Assembly: GCA_903873735.1 (NCBI GenBank) | Contig: CAIQPO010000052.1 | Location: 1-9,212 of the forward strand | Direction: 5' to 3' | Source of the DNA: Candidatus Collierbacteria bacterium | GTDB lineage: Bacteria > Patescibacteriota > Microgenomatia > UBA1400 > MFAQ01 | Length of the DNA stretch: 9,212 nucleotides | Shown: positions 1 through 6,544 of the stretch, in pieces | Position numbering within the stretch: position 1 is the stretch's first letter | Layout of the letters: the number at the start of each line of letters is the position of its first letter | The notes under the pieces: generated by a model | Told to the model about the DNA's origin: nothing | Database searches by the model: none | Seen by the model: only the letters and a program-made list of their open reading frames with translations | Translations under genes and position numbers: made by a program

Positions 1-703
1 CTTCTTCTGAAAGAAAGACTGGCTCTGTATGGAGCCTCTTGCTTGATATTTGTTCATTTGTGACTGGCTTGAATGTGCCCAACCCTACATGTAGGGTTAC
101 ATATTCAAGTTCCACCCCACTATCTACCAGTTTGTTAAGGAGATCGGAGGTAAAATGCAGCCCGGCAGTTGGGGCGGCGGCTGACCCTTGATACTTTGCG
201 TATACAGTCTGATATTGCTCACGGAGTTTGACTTCATCCTGGTCAGGTTTTATGTATGGAGGTAATGGTGTATGGCCAATGGCGTCAATTTCTTGCAGTA
301 GTTCTACACCCATCAAACTAAAATTTATAAGCATTTCGCCCTCTGCACTTTTTGACTCGATAATTCCTGATAAATTGGATGAAAAAGATATTTTGGCTTG
401 GGGATTGATTCTCCCCCGACCAATACAATCAAATCTGGACTGATCTCTTTGTCTTAGTAGTAGAATTTCCACCACTCCACCTGTAGTTTTTTTGCCATAG
501 ATTCTTGCTGGGAAAACCTTGGTGTCATTCATGACTAGACAGTTTTTATTGTTTAAAAACTTACCAATCTGACTAAATTCAATTATCTTTTTTGAGCCAG
601 AATTTCTATCCAATACCAATAATCTACAAGAATCACGAGGTTCCGCTGGTTTGTTGGCAATTAGCTCACTCGGAAGTGAGTAATCGAAGTCATCAATATT
701 CAC
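1..703 (-). CDS. queA: S-adenosylmethionine:tRNA ribosyltransferase-isomerase QueA (3' end cut by window)
   Basis: QueA transfers and isomerises the ribose of S-adenosylmethionine onto 7-aminomethyl-7-deazaguanine in tRNA, giving epoxyqueuosine; it acts in the cytoplasm after Tgt. I translated the whole visible frame (234 codons, no stop). It shows family blocks in order: FDYSLPSELIA (about 6-16), a PxEPRDSCRLLVLD stretch (about 19-32), NDTKVFPARIYGKKT (about 59-73), VEILLLR (about 78-84), and the hallmark AAAPTAGLHFT (about 175-185) followed by TLHVGLGTFKPV. The family is usually about 340 residues, so roughly the last 100 are outside the window. The start is a GTG at 701-703, chosen because the FDY block normally lies within the first ten residues and no ATG lies in frame just upstream. 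No Shine-Dalgarno is seen. It starts 14 bases after the stop of the nuclease gene, so the two are probably one transcript. Confidence 0.95.
   Translation of the reverse strand, partial: MNIDDFDYSLPSELIANKPAEPRDSCRLLVLDRNSGSKKIIEFSQIGKFLNNKNCLVMNDTKVFPARIYGKKTTGGVVEILLLRQRDQSRFDCIGRGRINPQAKISFSSNLSGIIESKSAEGEMLINFSLMGVELLQEIDAIGHTPLPPYIKPDQDEVKLREQYQTVYAKYQGSAAAPTAGLHFTSDLLNKLVDSGVELEYVTLHVGLGTFKPVTNEQISSKRLHTEPVFLSEE
81..98. repeat. Perfect 18-bp palindrome inside queA
   Basis: The 18 bases AACCCTACATGTAGGGTT read the same on both strands. They lie inside the queA coding region, in codons for the conserved TLHVG stretch. In RNA this could form a 7-bp stem closed by a CAUG loop. The next bases outward (C at 80, A at 99) do not pair. 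Much of the sequence is constrained by the protein, so it may be fortuitous; an operator or dyad binding site is possible but unsupported. Confidence 0.5.
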
Positions 704-717
704 AGTGCATATTTTAG

Positions 718-1488
718 CTATGAATGGCTCTTTTTCCAAGATGCAACTGACTCTACTGACATTTTTTTGTAAGAACAATACTCGCAATCATGGCTTGGTT
801 CCGGAATTTTATCTGATTCAAGAGTTTCTTTGATCTCCAGGAGGGTGAGGTTTACCCAGTTGTCATTTCCCTTGTGAGGTAATATGGACATGGCGAATTC
901 CAGCTTGCCATCAAATTTGGGAAGATTTTTTTGGGCATTGGCAAAGATGAAGTAGCCTGTGTTGGAAACTTTAAAACCAAGCTTACGGAAAATCCATTGG
1001 TAAACTTCCATTTGGCGCTTATAACCCTGCTTGTATTCATCGTCGAGTGAAATTTCTTTAGTGGTACTGGTGGATTTGTAGTCGACAATCATTAATTCAC
1101 CCTTTGAATTTTGCCAGATATCATCCACCAAGCCATTTATTAAGAGGTTCGATTTTTCATCCAGTGCTAGCGCCCCTTCATAGGCAGTTACTTCACCTCG
1201 CCATTGCGGGAGATCAGGATGATCAAAAGGTATAGCGTCAACTTTATACTCATCCATTAAGCGATGTTTTTCACCTTTTTTTCTTAACAAGTCAAATTCA
1301 TTTTTTAGTAGATTATCTACAGCAGAGTTGAGAGTATAGGGAGGTGTGTTTGGGCGAGACAACCCGAGCCTTGTGTCCATGTAAAAACAGCGAGGACATT
1401 CAACAAATAGATCAATTTTCGACCTACTAATTTTGAATGGTTCCTCACTTCCCTTTTGGTATAGAGATCTGGTTTTCTTATAGTACAT
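718..1488 (-). CDS. PD-(D/E)XK nuclease, RecB/Cas4-like, standalone domain
   Basis: A 256-residue protein that looks like a single RecB-family PD-(D/E)XK nuclease domain with no helicase attached. Visible motifs: an N-terminal KISRSKIDLFVECPRC block (about 19-34), GLVDDIW with the first acidic residue at D122, the core VDYK with D136 and K138, a QMEVYQW helix (about 159-165; Q and Y are typical of RecB/Cas4 nucleases), and a C-terminal CEYC (235-238). Cysteines 31, 34, 235 and 238 bracket the fold, as in the iron-sulfur-stapled Cas4/AddB nucleases, although those usually have one cysteine before and three after; zinc is an alternative. It should cut or trim DNA ends, but the substrate and any partner are unknown. 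No cas genes are nearby. It is upstream of queA in a likely two-gene unit, with no evident functional link. The ATG at 1486-1488 has no Shine-Dalgarno. Confidence 0.8.
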   Translation of the reverse strand: MYYKKTRSLYQKGSEEPFKISRSKIDLFVECPRCFYMDTRLGLSRPNTPPYTLNSAVDNLLKNEFDLLRKKGEKHRLMDEYKVDAIPFDHPDLPQWRGEVTAYEGALALDEKSNLLINGLVDDIWQNSKGELMIVDYKSTSTTKEISLDDEYKQGYKRQMEVYQWIFRKLGFKVSNTGYFIFANAQKNLPKFDGKLEFAMSILPHKGNDNWVNLTLLEIKETLESDKIPEPSHDCEYCSYKKMSVESVASWKKSHS

Positions 1489-1498
1489 GTCTTAGGAC

Positions 1499-1504
1499 AT
1501 GATA
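1499..1504 (-). promoter_or_regulatory. Possible -10 box for the nuclease-queA unit
   Basis: On the minus strand TATCAT lies 10 bases before the ATG at 1488. It would place the transcript start about 4 bases before the start codon, leaving no room for a ribosome binding site. No convincing -35 box is seen. Confidence 0.4.
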
Positions 1505-1528
1505 GCACGCAAGATGTTAGTTTTTATC

Positions 1529-1534
1529 TATAAT
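1529..1534 (+). promoter_or_regulatory. Consensus -10 box overlapping the alternative pyk start
   Basis: A perfect TATAAT sits 7 bases before the ATG at 1542 and overlaps the upstream ATG at 1533. Transcription from it would begin at about 1541, so the ATG at 1533 would not be in the message and 1542 becomes the likely start of a leaderless mRNA. The upstream stretch is T-rich; no TTGACA-like -35 is present at 16-18 bases. Confidence 0.65.
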
Positions 1535-1541
1535 GAGTGGT

Positions 1542-2954
1542 ATGTCGAGTTTTCCTAAGATGACTAAAATTGTGGCGACCCTTGGTCCAGCCTGTGATTC
1601 TCCTGAGATGATCAAACAGATGCTTGAAGGTGGGGTAAATGTCTTTAGATTTAACACAAAGCACGGTACTACCGAATGGCATGAAGAAAGAATAAAACGA
1701 GTTCAGGCAATTGCGAACAAACTTAAGAAAACCATAGGAATATTGCTTGACTTGCAAGGACCGGAAATTAGGCTCGAAACACCCAATAAAGAGCCATTTC
1801 CTGTAATTTTGGGTGAGGTAATAAATATAACTCCTTCGTTTATCTCAAACACCAGATCGGTTTGCATACCACATGAGATTGTTTTTCACTCACTAAAAAA
1901 AGGTGACAAAATGTTAATTGATGATGGAGCAATTGAACTAAGAGTGGTGGCTATAAAAAAAGAGCTCATTCAGGCTGAAGTAGTAGATGGGGGCACCATA
2001 TACAATCGAAAGGGAGTAAATTTACCAGGAGTAAGAATAGAACTTCCATCGCTAATTCAAGACGACTTAAAAAAGCTGGACATGGCTTCAGATAATAAAG
2101 TTGATTTTGTAGCCCTATCATTTAGCAGGACTAGACACGACATTGAAGTTCTAAAACGAGAATTGAAAAAACGAAAAATGAGAGCTTTGGTGGTAGCCAA
2201 AGTAGAAAGTATGGAGGCTCTGGAAAATATTGATGAGTTGATTGAGTCTGCTGACGCTATAATGGTAGCCAGAGGCGATCTTGGAGTGGAAGTGCCAATC
2301 GAACAATTGGCTTATTGGCAAAAAAATATTATTTCGAAGTGCAGAGCTGCCAGTAAACCGGTGATTACCGCCACACAAATGCTTCAGTCGATGACAGAAA
2401 GTCCCCGCCCAACTAGAGCGGAGGCTACAGATGTAGCAAATGCAGTACTTGATGGCACCGATGCAGTAATGCTTTCAGGAGAAACTGCTTCTGGTAAGTA
2501 TCCATTAAGAGCAGTGCTTGCAATGTCCAAAATTGCCAGCTTCAATGAAGAGCACAGACCGCCTATGGTTAACAATTTCATACCAAAAAACCAAACTGAA
2601 ATTATTGTTAGGTCTATTGAAAATGTAATTAATCAGGATTTGGTGAAGGTAAAGATGGTGCTAGTTTTTACTCATAGTGGTGAGACTGCAAGATGTGTTT
2701 CTAAACTTCGATTACCCATACCAGTGATAGCTGCCACTGCGGATCAGCATGTAAGCGAACAACTAACTCTATCGTATGGAGTGTATGCAATTACCACTAA
2801 GTATGCAGAAAGAGATTTCCAACTACCCAATCCGGTGATTGAACAACTAGCTCGAAAACAAGTTATCAAAAAGGGTGAAAATATATTGGTAGTTCACGGT
2901 CAGCATTATTACGAAGAAGTAGCAACTAATGCAGTTGCTCTGGTGACCGTCTAG
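1542..2954 (+). CDS. pyk: Pyruvate kinase
   Basis: Converts phosphoenolpyruvate and ADP to pyruvate and ATP, the last ATP-forming step of glycolysis, in the cytoplasm. The protein has 470 residues, the usual bacterial size. Visible, counted from the ATG at 1533: KIVATLGPA (12-20), the RxNxxHG loop (39-45), LDLQGPEIR (72-80; E78 and R80 kept), the B-domain, VAKVESMEALENIDELI carrying the catalytic lysine, ARGDLGVEVP, and the intact TATQMLQSM...RPTRAEATDVANAVLDGTDAVMLSGETA block, followed by a complete C-terminal domain. Two deviations stand out: the loop reads NTKHG where most enzymes have NFSHG, and LQGPE replaces the common TKGPE. An in-frame ATG at 1533 overlaps a consensus -10 box, so I prefer 1542; 1560 (MTKIVATLGP) would also be compatible with the fold. 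The stop abuts the stop of the converging DUF2130 gene. Confidence 0.96.
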   Translation: MSSFPKMTKIVATLGPACDSPEMIKQMLEGGVNVFRFNTKHGTTEWHEERIKRVQAIANKLKKTIGILLDLQGPEIRLETPNKEPFPVILGEVINITPSFISNTRSVCIPHEIVFHSLKKGDKMLIDDGAIELRVVAIKKELIQAEVVDGGTIYNRKGVNLPGVRIELPSLIQDDLKKLDMASDNKVDFVALSFSRTRHDIEVLKRELKKRKMRALVVAKVESMEALENIDELIESADAIMVARGDLGVEVPIEQLAYWQKNIISKCRAASKPVITATQMLQSMTESPRPTRAEATDVANAVLDGTDAVMLSGETASGKYPLRAVLAMSKIASFNEEHRPPMVNNFIPKNQTEIIVRSIENVINQDLVKVKMVLVFTHSGETARCVSKLRLPIPVIAATADQHVSEQLTLSYGVYAITTKYAERDFQLPNPVIEQLARKQVIKKGENILVVHGQHYYEEVATNAVALVTV

Positions 2955-4079
2955 TTAGTCTTCAATTCCTAGAATATCCAATCCCTTAACTTGTGGTAGA
3001 GTTTGACCGATGAGACCTTGAACACTACCTACAATGCCTGCAGTTGAGTGCAAGAGCCTTGCTGCTTGAGACTCTCTTTCTTTCCAGATCTTTTCAAACG
3101 CAGCCCTCTCTTTTTGTATTTGAGAATTCATATCCTGATAGACCTCAACCACACTTTCAATTTGTTGTTGGAATTCATGACTAACTATGTAGTTGTATAG
3201 CAAGTCAGACTTTGACTGCCTATTTTGAGTAAAGAACTTTTCCTTCGCAATATCGATGAGTCGCTGACGGAGTAGGCTGGCGATGGTAATCGCGTATTCT
3301 GGAGTTACTACACAGATACCATCTCGAACAATAAAACCAGCTGTGCCTTTTGGCATTACTTGGGTAACAATAATGCCAGTGTTTGATTTTGAATTTCTCA
3401 TGTCGTCTTTAAGTTTGGATATCCAGTCCTCCTTCCAGTCTTTAGTTCGCTTTGATTCCCACAAGATAACACCACAAATGTTGCCATGTTGGGTACAAAC
3501 AGTTTGGGAAATATCAGCGCCTCTCATGCCTTTGGCGATTGGAGTTATGGAATCTGTAGGAAACAGGCGAGAAAGTTCAAGTTCCAAGTCTAGTTCTTGC
3601 ACCTCACCCTGCAACTGCTGAGATCCCTGATTAGCTTTTCTTTGCGCTTCTTCAAGCATTTTTTTCATATCTTGAAGTTGCTTATCCTTTTCCAAGTCCC
3701 TTAGGTGATATTGATCACTAATTTCTTTATTAACTTTTTCACGCAGGTCTTCAAGCTGAGCCTTTAACTGCTTTTCTTTCTCAATCTCAAAGTTTTTTCT
3801 TTCTTCATCGAAGATCATTCTTTCTTGGTGAAGCTTAAGGGTTTCATCCCTCATCTCCGCCATTTTTTTGTCCTTAAAATCGATTTCAGCCTGAAGAATT
3901 GCCGTTTTTTCTCCAATTTCTTGTCTAATTTGATCTTCTTTGGACTTAATATTTACTGCAAATTCACGTTGGAGGTTTTGCCTTAGTTCTCTTTCTAGAT
4001 CTGACTTTATTGAAGCAGATATCACCGAGGATATCTCAAATTCGTGCCCGCATTGAGGGCATTTAATATTGTTTGCCAT
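2955..4079 (-). CDS. DUF2130 family protein: zinc-knuckle, coiled coil and nuclease-like domain
   Basis: A 374-residue protein in three parts. Residues 5-14 are a CPQCGHEF knuckle (C7, C10). Residues about 25-155 are a highly charged coiled coil rich in E, K, R and Q. Residues about 155-320 match the DUF2130 pattern: GEVQELDLELELSRLFP, KGMRGADISQTV, then CGVILWESKRTKDW and WISKLKDDMRN. The acidic residue in GADI (D189) and the E208-x-K210 pair in WESKR resemble a PD-(D/E)XK active site, so a nuclease fold is plausible; cellular function is not established to my knowledge. The C-terminal 60 residues are partly helical, ending in a small Gly/Leu-rich tail. The ATG at 4077-4079 lies exactly 6 bases after a TATAAT box, so the message should be leaderless. 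It has its own promoter within the 19-base gap after the ABC exporter gene, and converges with pyk at zero spacing. Confidence 0.85.
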   Translation of the reverse strand: MANNIKCPQCGHEFEISSVISASIKSDLERELRQNLQREFAVNIKSKEDQIRQEIGEKTAILQAEIDFKDKKMAEMRDETLKLHQERMIFDEERKNFEIEKEKQLKAQLEDLREKVNKEISDQYHLRDLEKDKQLQDMKKMLEEAQRKANQGSQQLQGEVQELDLELELSRLFPTDSITPIAKGMRGADISQTVCTQHGNICGVILWESKRTKDWKEDWISKLKDDMRNSKSNTGIIVTQVMPKGTAGFIVRDGICVVTPEYAITIASLLRQRLIDIAKEKFFTQNRQSKSDLLYNYIVSHEFQQQIESVVEVYQDMNSQIQKERAAFEKIWKERESQAARLLHSTAGIVGSVQGLIGQTLPQVKGLDILGIED

Positions 4080-4085
4080 AAGCTA

Positions 4086-4091
4086 ATTATA
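4086..4091 (-). promoter_or_regulatory. Consensus -10 box of the DUF2130 gene
   Basis: On the minus strand TATAAT is followed by TAGCTT and then the ATG at 4079. With the usual 6-base spacing the first transcribed base is the A of the start codon. The box lies wholly in the 19-base gap after the exporter stop (4099-4101). The hexamer 17 bases upstream is TCTTCA, a poor -35. Confidence 0.7.
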
Positions 4092-4098
4092 GGTGAGT

Positions 4099-5826
4099 TT
4101 ATGCTAGCTGAAGATCCCAATAGTGACGGTATAAGCTGTCGGAGCGATTAAAAAGCTCTTGATGTGAGCCGGATTCTGCAATTCTGTGCTTATCCATCAC
4201 AATAATCTTGTCTGCTTTCACCACAGTAGAAAGGCGATGGGCAATGATAATTGTGGTTTTATTTCTAGCTGCTTTCCAAAAAGCTGCTTGGATAGCTTTT
4301 TCTGATTCTGAGTCTAGCTGGGACGTGGCTTCATCAAAAATTATTATGCCTGGATTACTTAAAATCATTCTAGCAATCGCCAGTCTTTGTTTTTGACCTC
4401 CTGATAGTTTTACCCCTCTTTCTCCTACTACTGTATCGTATTTATCTGGGAGCGAGTCAATAAACTCATGCAAGTTGGCCATTTTGGCGGCAGCAACAAT
4501 CTCTTTTTTGGTAGCGTTGGTTTTGCCATATCCAATGTTAAATCCAACGCTATCGTTGAATAAATTGGGGTCTTGGGGCACCACGCCCATTAGTGATCTT
4601 AGATAACTCTTTTCCATCTGTCTGATATCGATACCATCAATCTTTATGGCACCGTTATCTACATCAAAAAACCGCTGCAAGAGCTTAACTAATGTAGTCT
4701 TTCCCACACCTGATCTGCCAACTAGGGCAATGGACTGGCCGCTTCTAATTTGCAGATCGATGTTTTCAATCGCTCCTTTTTTTCCTCCGGGATATGAAAA
4801 GGAGACATTATCAAACAAAATCTCACCTGAAAATTTCTTAATAGTTTTGGGTCTTTTGGGATCTAAGACTATAGTTTTTTGCTCGAGAATTGAAAAATAC
4901 TTTTCAATGTCTGCATAGTGCTTAGCCATATCACGGAGATTGAATATTAGCTCAAAGAATCTAGGGTAAAAGGTGCTAATAAATCCTAAAACTAAGACAA
5001 ACTCACCAGGGGTAAATTTGCCATTGACTACTGCCTGAATGCTATAAAGTAAGATAAATACCAGACCCAAGTTTCCTGCTAAGCCAACACTTAGATCAAT
5101 AAGTCTAAAGCTGTTGGTATAACCCCATAATCGACTGACCCATTTATCAAAAGAAAGTTTTAGTCTTTGATACTCCCACTTCTCTTTGGCAAAGTATTTA
5201 ACGGTCTCATAATTTAAGAGATTATCAACGATAATTCCAGAAATCTCGTCCTCTGATTTATTGAATTGATGTCTTTTGTTTATATTGTAGCCAATAAGGA
5301 ACTTAGCCATAATAATGTCTATCGAAAATGAAATGACCATCATGATAGCTATGGTGAGATTGAAGGAGCCGAAGAAGAAAAGTACTACAAAGAAGTTGAT
5401 TACAATCCTAATTAATTGAGTAAGGGAGTGATACAGACTAAAGAATGCACCATCTCCTCTTCTGATAGCACTTATCAAGCTACCGGTACTTTTTGATTGA
5501 TGGTAGGCCAAATCTAGATCTTGGATTTTTTTAACTACAGCCATTCTGGCATTTCTTCCGGCTGGAATAAGTGACATATCTCCCACAATATAGGTGAGAA
5601 TATCGAAAACCAGATTAGCGAGCCTTAGCCCAAGGTACCACCACAAAACTTGCACCATCTGACCATAATCTAGGGTGGAGGCTGAGTCGACGAAAAGCTT
5701 GTAAAAATATGGCTGGATACTTTCAGTAATTCCCAGAATTAAAAGTAGACACAAAAAAAGAGCGAATCTGTAAGGATAGGCCAAAAGGAAGCGAATAAAA
5801 GTAGTATAGGTACGAAAAAAGTTCAT
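4099..5826 (-). CDS. ABC exporter half-transporter, ATM1/MsbA type
   Basis: A 575-residue fused membrane-plus-ATPase half-transporter, expected to work as a homodimer in the cytoplasmic membrane and export a substrate using ATP. About six hydrophobic segments lie in residues 18-300. The ATPase half has Walker A GRSGVGKTT (about 370-378), Q-loop VPQD (about 416-419), signature LSGGQKQR (about 474-481), Walker B IIIFDE (about 494-499), D-loop SQLD and the switch histidine in AHRLS (about 529-533). All catalytic residues are intact. The intracellular loop carries NYETVKYF (about 205-212), characteristic of the ATM1/heavy-metal exporter branch, although lipid, peptide or drug export cannot be excluded. 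I use the ATG at 5824-5826; a TTG two codons upstream is also in frame. Divergent from a ferredoxin gene 33 bases away. Confidence 0.92.
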   Translation of the reverse strand: MNFFRTYTTFIRFLLAYPYRFALFLCLLLILGITESIQPYFYKLFVDSASTLDYGQMVQVLWWYLGLRLANLVFDILTYIVGDMSLIPAGRNARMAVVKKIQDLDLAYHQSKSTGSLISAIRRGDGAFFSLYHSLTQLIRIVINFFVVLFFFGSFNLTIAIMMVISFSIDIIMAKFLIGYNINKRHQFNKSEDEISGIIVDNLLNYETVKYFAKEKWEYQRLKLSFDKWVSRLWGYTNSFRLIDLSVGLAGNLGLVFILLYSIQAVVNGKFTPGEFVLVLGFISTFYPRFFELIFNLRDMAKHYADIEKYFSILEQKTIVLDPKRPKTIKKFSGEILFDNVSFSYPGGKKGAIENIDLQIRSGQSIALVGRSGVGKTTLVKLLQRFFDVDNGAIKIDGIDIRQMEKSYLRSLMGVVPQDPNLFNDSVGFNIGYGKTNATKKEIVAAAKMANLHEFIDSLPDKYDTVVGERGVKLSGGQKQRLAIARMILSNPGIIIFDEATSQLDSESEKAIQAAFWKAARNKTTIIIAHRLSTVVKADKIIVMDKHRIAESGSHQELFNRSDSLYRHYWDLQLA

Positions 5827-5847
5827 AGCCAAATTGGTGGGATAAGA

Positions 5848-5854
5848 TATTCTA
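5848..5854. promoter_or_regulatory. Symmetric bidirectional -10 for ferredoxin and ABC exporter
   Basis: On the plus strand TATTCT (5848-5853) is followed by exactly 6 bases and the ferredoxin ATG at 5860. On the minus strand TAGAAT (5854-5849) overlaps it and could serve the exporter, with a start near 5842 and a 16-base leader; TATCTT (5849-5844) is a second candidate. The plus-strand reading is well supported by spacing; the minus-strand assignment is tentative. Confidence 0.5.
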
Positions 5855-5859
5855 TCAGC

Positions 5860-6093
5860 ATGAGTGTTAAAATTGGAAGCATGAAAGTAAAAGTGGATAA
5901 AGAAGAATGTATCTCCTGTAACTTATGTGACGCAATCTCCGATGGTGCTATTAGCGTGGAGAATGGAACTGATGGGAAGGCAGAGCCAAGGGCCGATATA
6001 AATCTTAAAGATCAGGTGGTTAAAGACAATGTGGAGATGGCGGCGAATTCATGTCCCACCGTGGCAATAATAATAGATAAAAGTGATGAGTGA
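5860..6093 (+). CDS. Single-cluster [4Fe-4S] ferredoxin
   Basis: A 77-residue acidic electron carrier. C17, C20 and C23 in CISCNLC plus C65 in SCPTVAI supply the four ligands of one [4Fe-4S] cluster, the arrangement of monocluster ferredoxins such as those of Thermotoga and Pyrococcus; the second CxxCxxC motif of clostridial ferredoxins is absent. It would shuttle electrons in the cytoplasm to partners not visible here. The ATG at 5860 lies exactly 6 bases after TATTCT, so a leaderless message starting there is likely; an internal ATG at 5881 (MKVKVDKEEC) would give a more typical N-terminus. The gene ends in TGA, the only TGA stop among the complete genes, within an ATGAGTGA overlap with the next gene, so the two are probably translationally coupled. 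Confidence 0.9.
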   Translation: MSVKIGSMKVKVDKEECISCNLCDAISDGAISVENGTDGKAEPRADINLKDQVVKDNVEMAANSCPTVAIIIDKSDE

Positions 6094-6544
6094 TATTCAT
6101 GAGCGGCTATCTAGAATTTACGGAGCCAGAACAGTTGAAGACACAACTTCAAGCTGGATTCCCAAAAGGTCATATAGGAAAGGAGATGTACTAGCGGAAA
6201 TCGCAGAAAAAGCACCTCCAGCCACAGGCTTATCACAGAAGATGACTGAAGACATTCTCCAAAGAGAGGCTTTTTTAGCTCAGGGTCGAGAGGCAATAAG
6301 AGAGAGGGTCTCTGTTTATTTACTTGATCAGTATGGAGATGGAGGCCATGAGTGGAGAATGACAAATTTTGAAGAATCTTGGTCAAGGATGTGGGAAAAA
6401 TATGGAGAGGATCTGACCGAAGCGTTGGTGGGTGAACTAGAAGGTTTTGACGAGAGACCGTTTGTGAATTTTGCTGGTTATATAGATAAAGAAATTTTAA
6501 AAGAAGCGGTCAAGTCTGTGCTGGCTCGAAGAGGATGTGCTTAA
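6086..6544 (+). CDS. Unrecognised 152-residue soluble protein, coupled to ferredoxin
   Basis: I do not recognise this family. The protein is hydrophilic, with no signal peptide or membrane segment, appears mainly helical, and is rich in E, R and K. It has four tryptophans (W24, W90, W99, W103), three clustered in an HEWRM...ESWSRMW stretch, and a single cysteine (C151) second from the end. The middle has a glycine-rich turn (QYGDGGHEW). Its ATG lies 8 bases inside the ferredoxin gene (ATGAGTGA), with no Shine-Dalgarno, so it probably depends on translation of the ferredoxin. A GTG immediately upstream (6083) is the only alternative nearby start. The overlap makes a shared job with the ferredoxin plausible but nothing in the residues shows one; it has no CxxC motif. 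Its stop overlaps the stop of the converging HPF gene. Confidence 0.8.
   Translation: MSDIHERLSRIYGARTVEDTTSSWIPKRSYRKGDVLAEIAEKAPPATGLSQKMTEDILQREAFLAQGREAIRERVSVYLLDQYGDGGHEWRMTNFEESWSRMWEKYGEDLTEALVGELEGFDERPFVNFAGYIDKEILKEAVKSVLARRGCA

Noticed and set aside
228..443. Plus-strand open frame of 71 codons
   Set aside because: It lies wholly antisense to conserved queA motifs and has no recognisable protein features.
718..1488. Cas4 of a CRISPR system
   Set aside because: No repeats, spacers or other cas genes are visible, and the cysteine pattern differs from Cas4.
3283..3621. Plus-strand open frame of 112 codons
   Set aside because: Antisense to the conserved DUF2130 core; composition reflects that gene's codons.
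5827..5832. TTG start for the ABC exporter, two codons upstream of the ATG
   Set aside because: Adds only two residues; the ATG at 5824-5826 is a better codon and neither has a ribosome binding site.
5860..6093. Alternative genetic code with TGA read as glycine (as in Gracilibacteria)
   Set aside because: No conserved domain contains an in-frame TGA, and reading through the ferredoxin TGA gives only a few extra residues before TAG.
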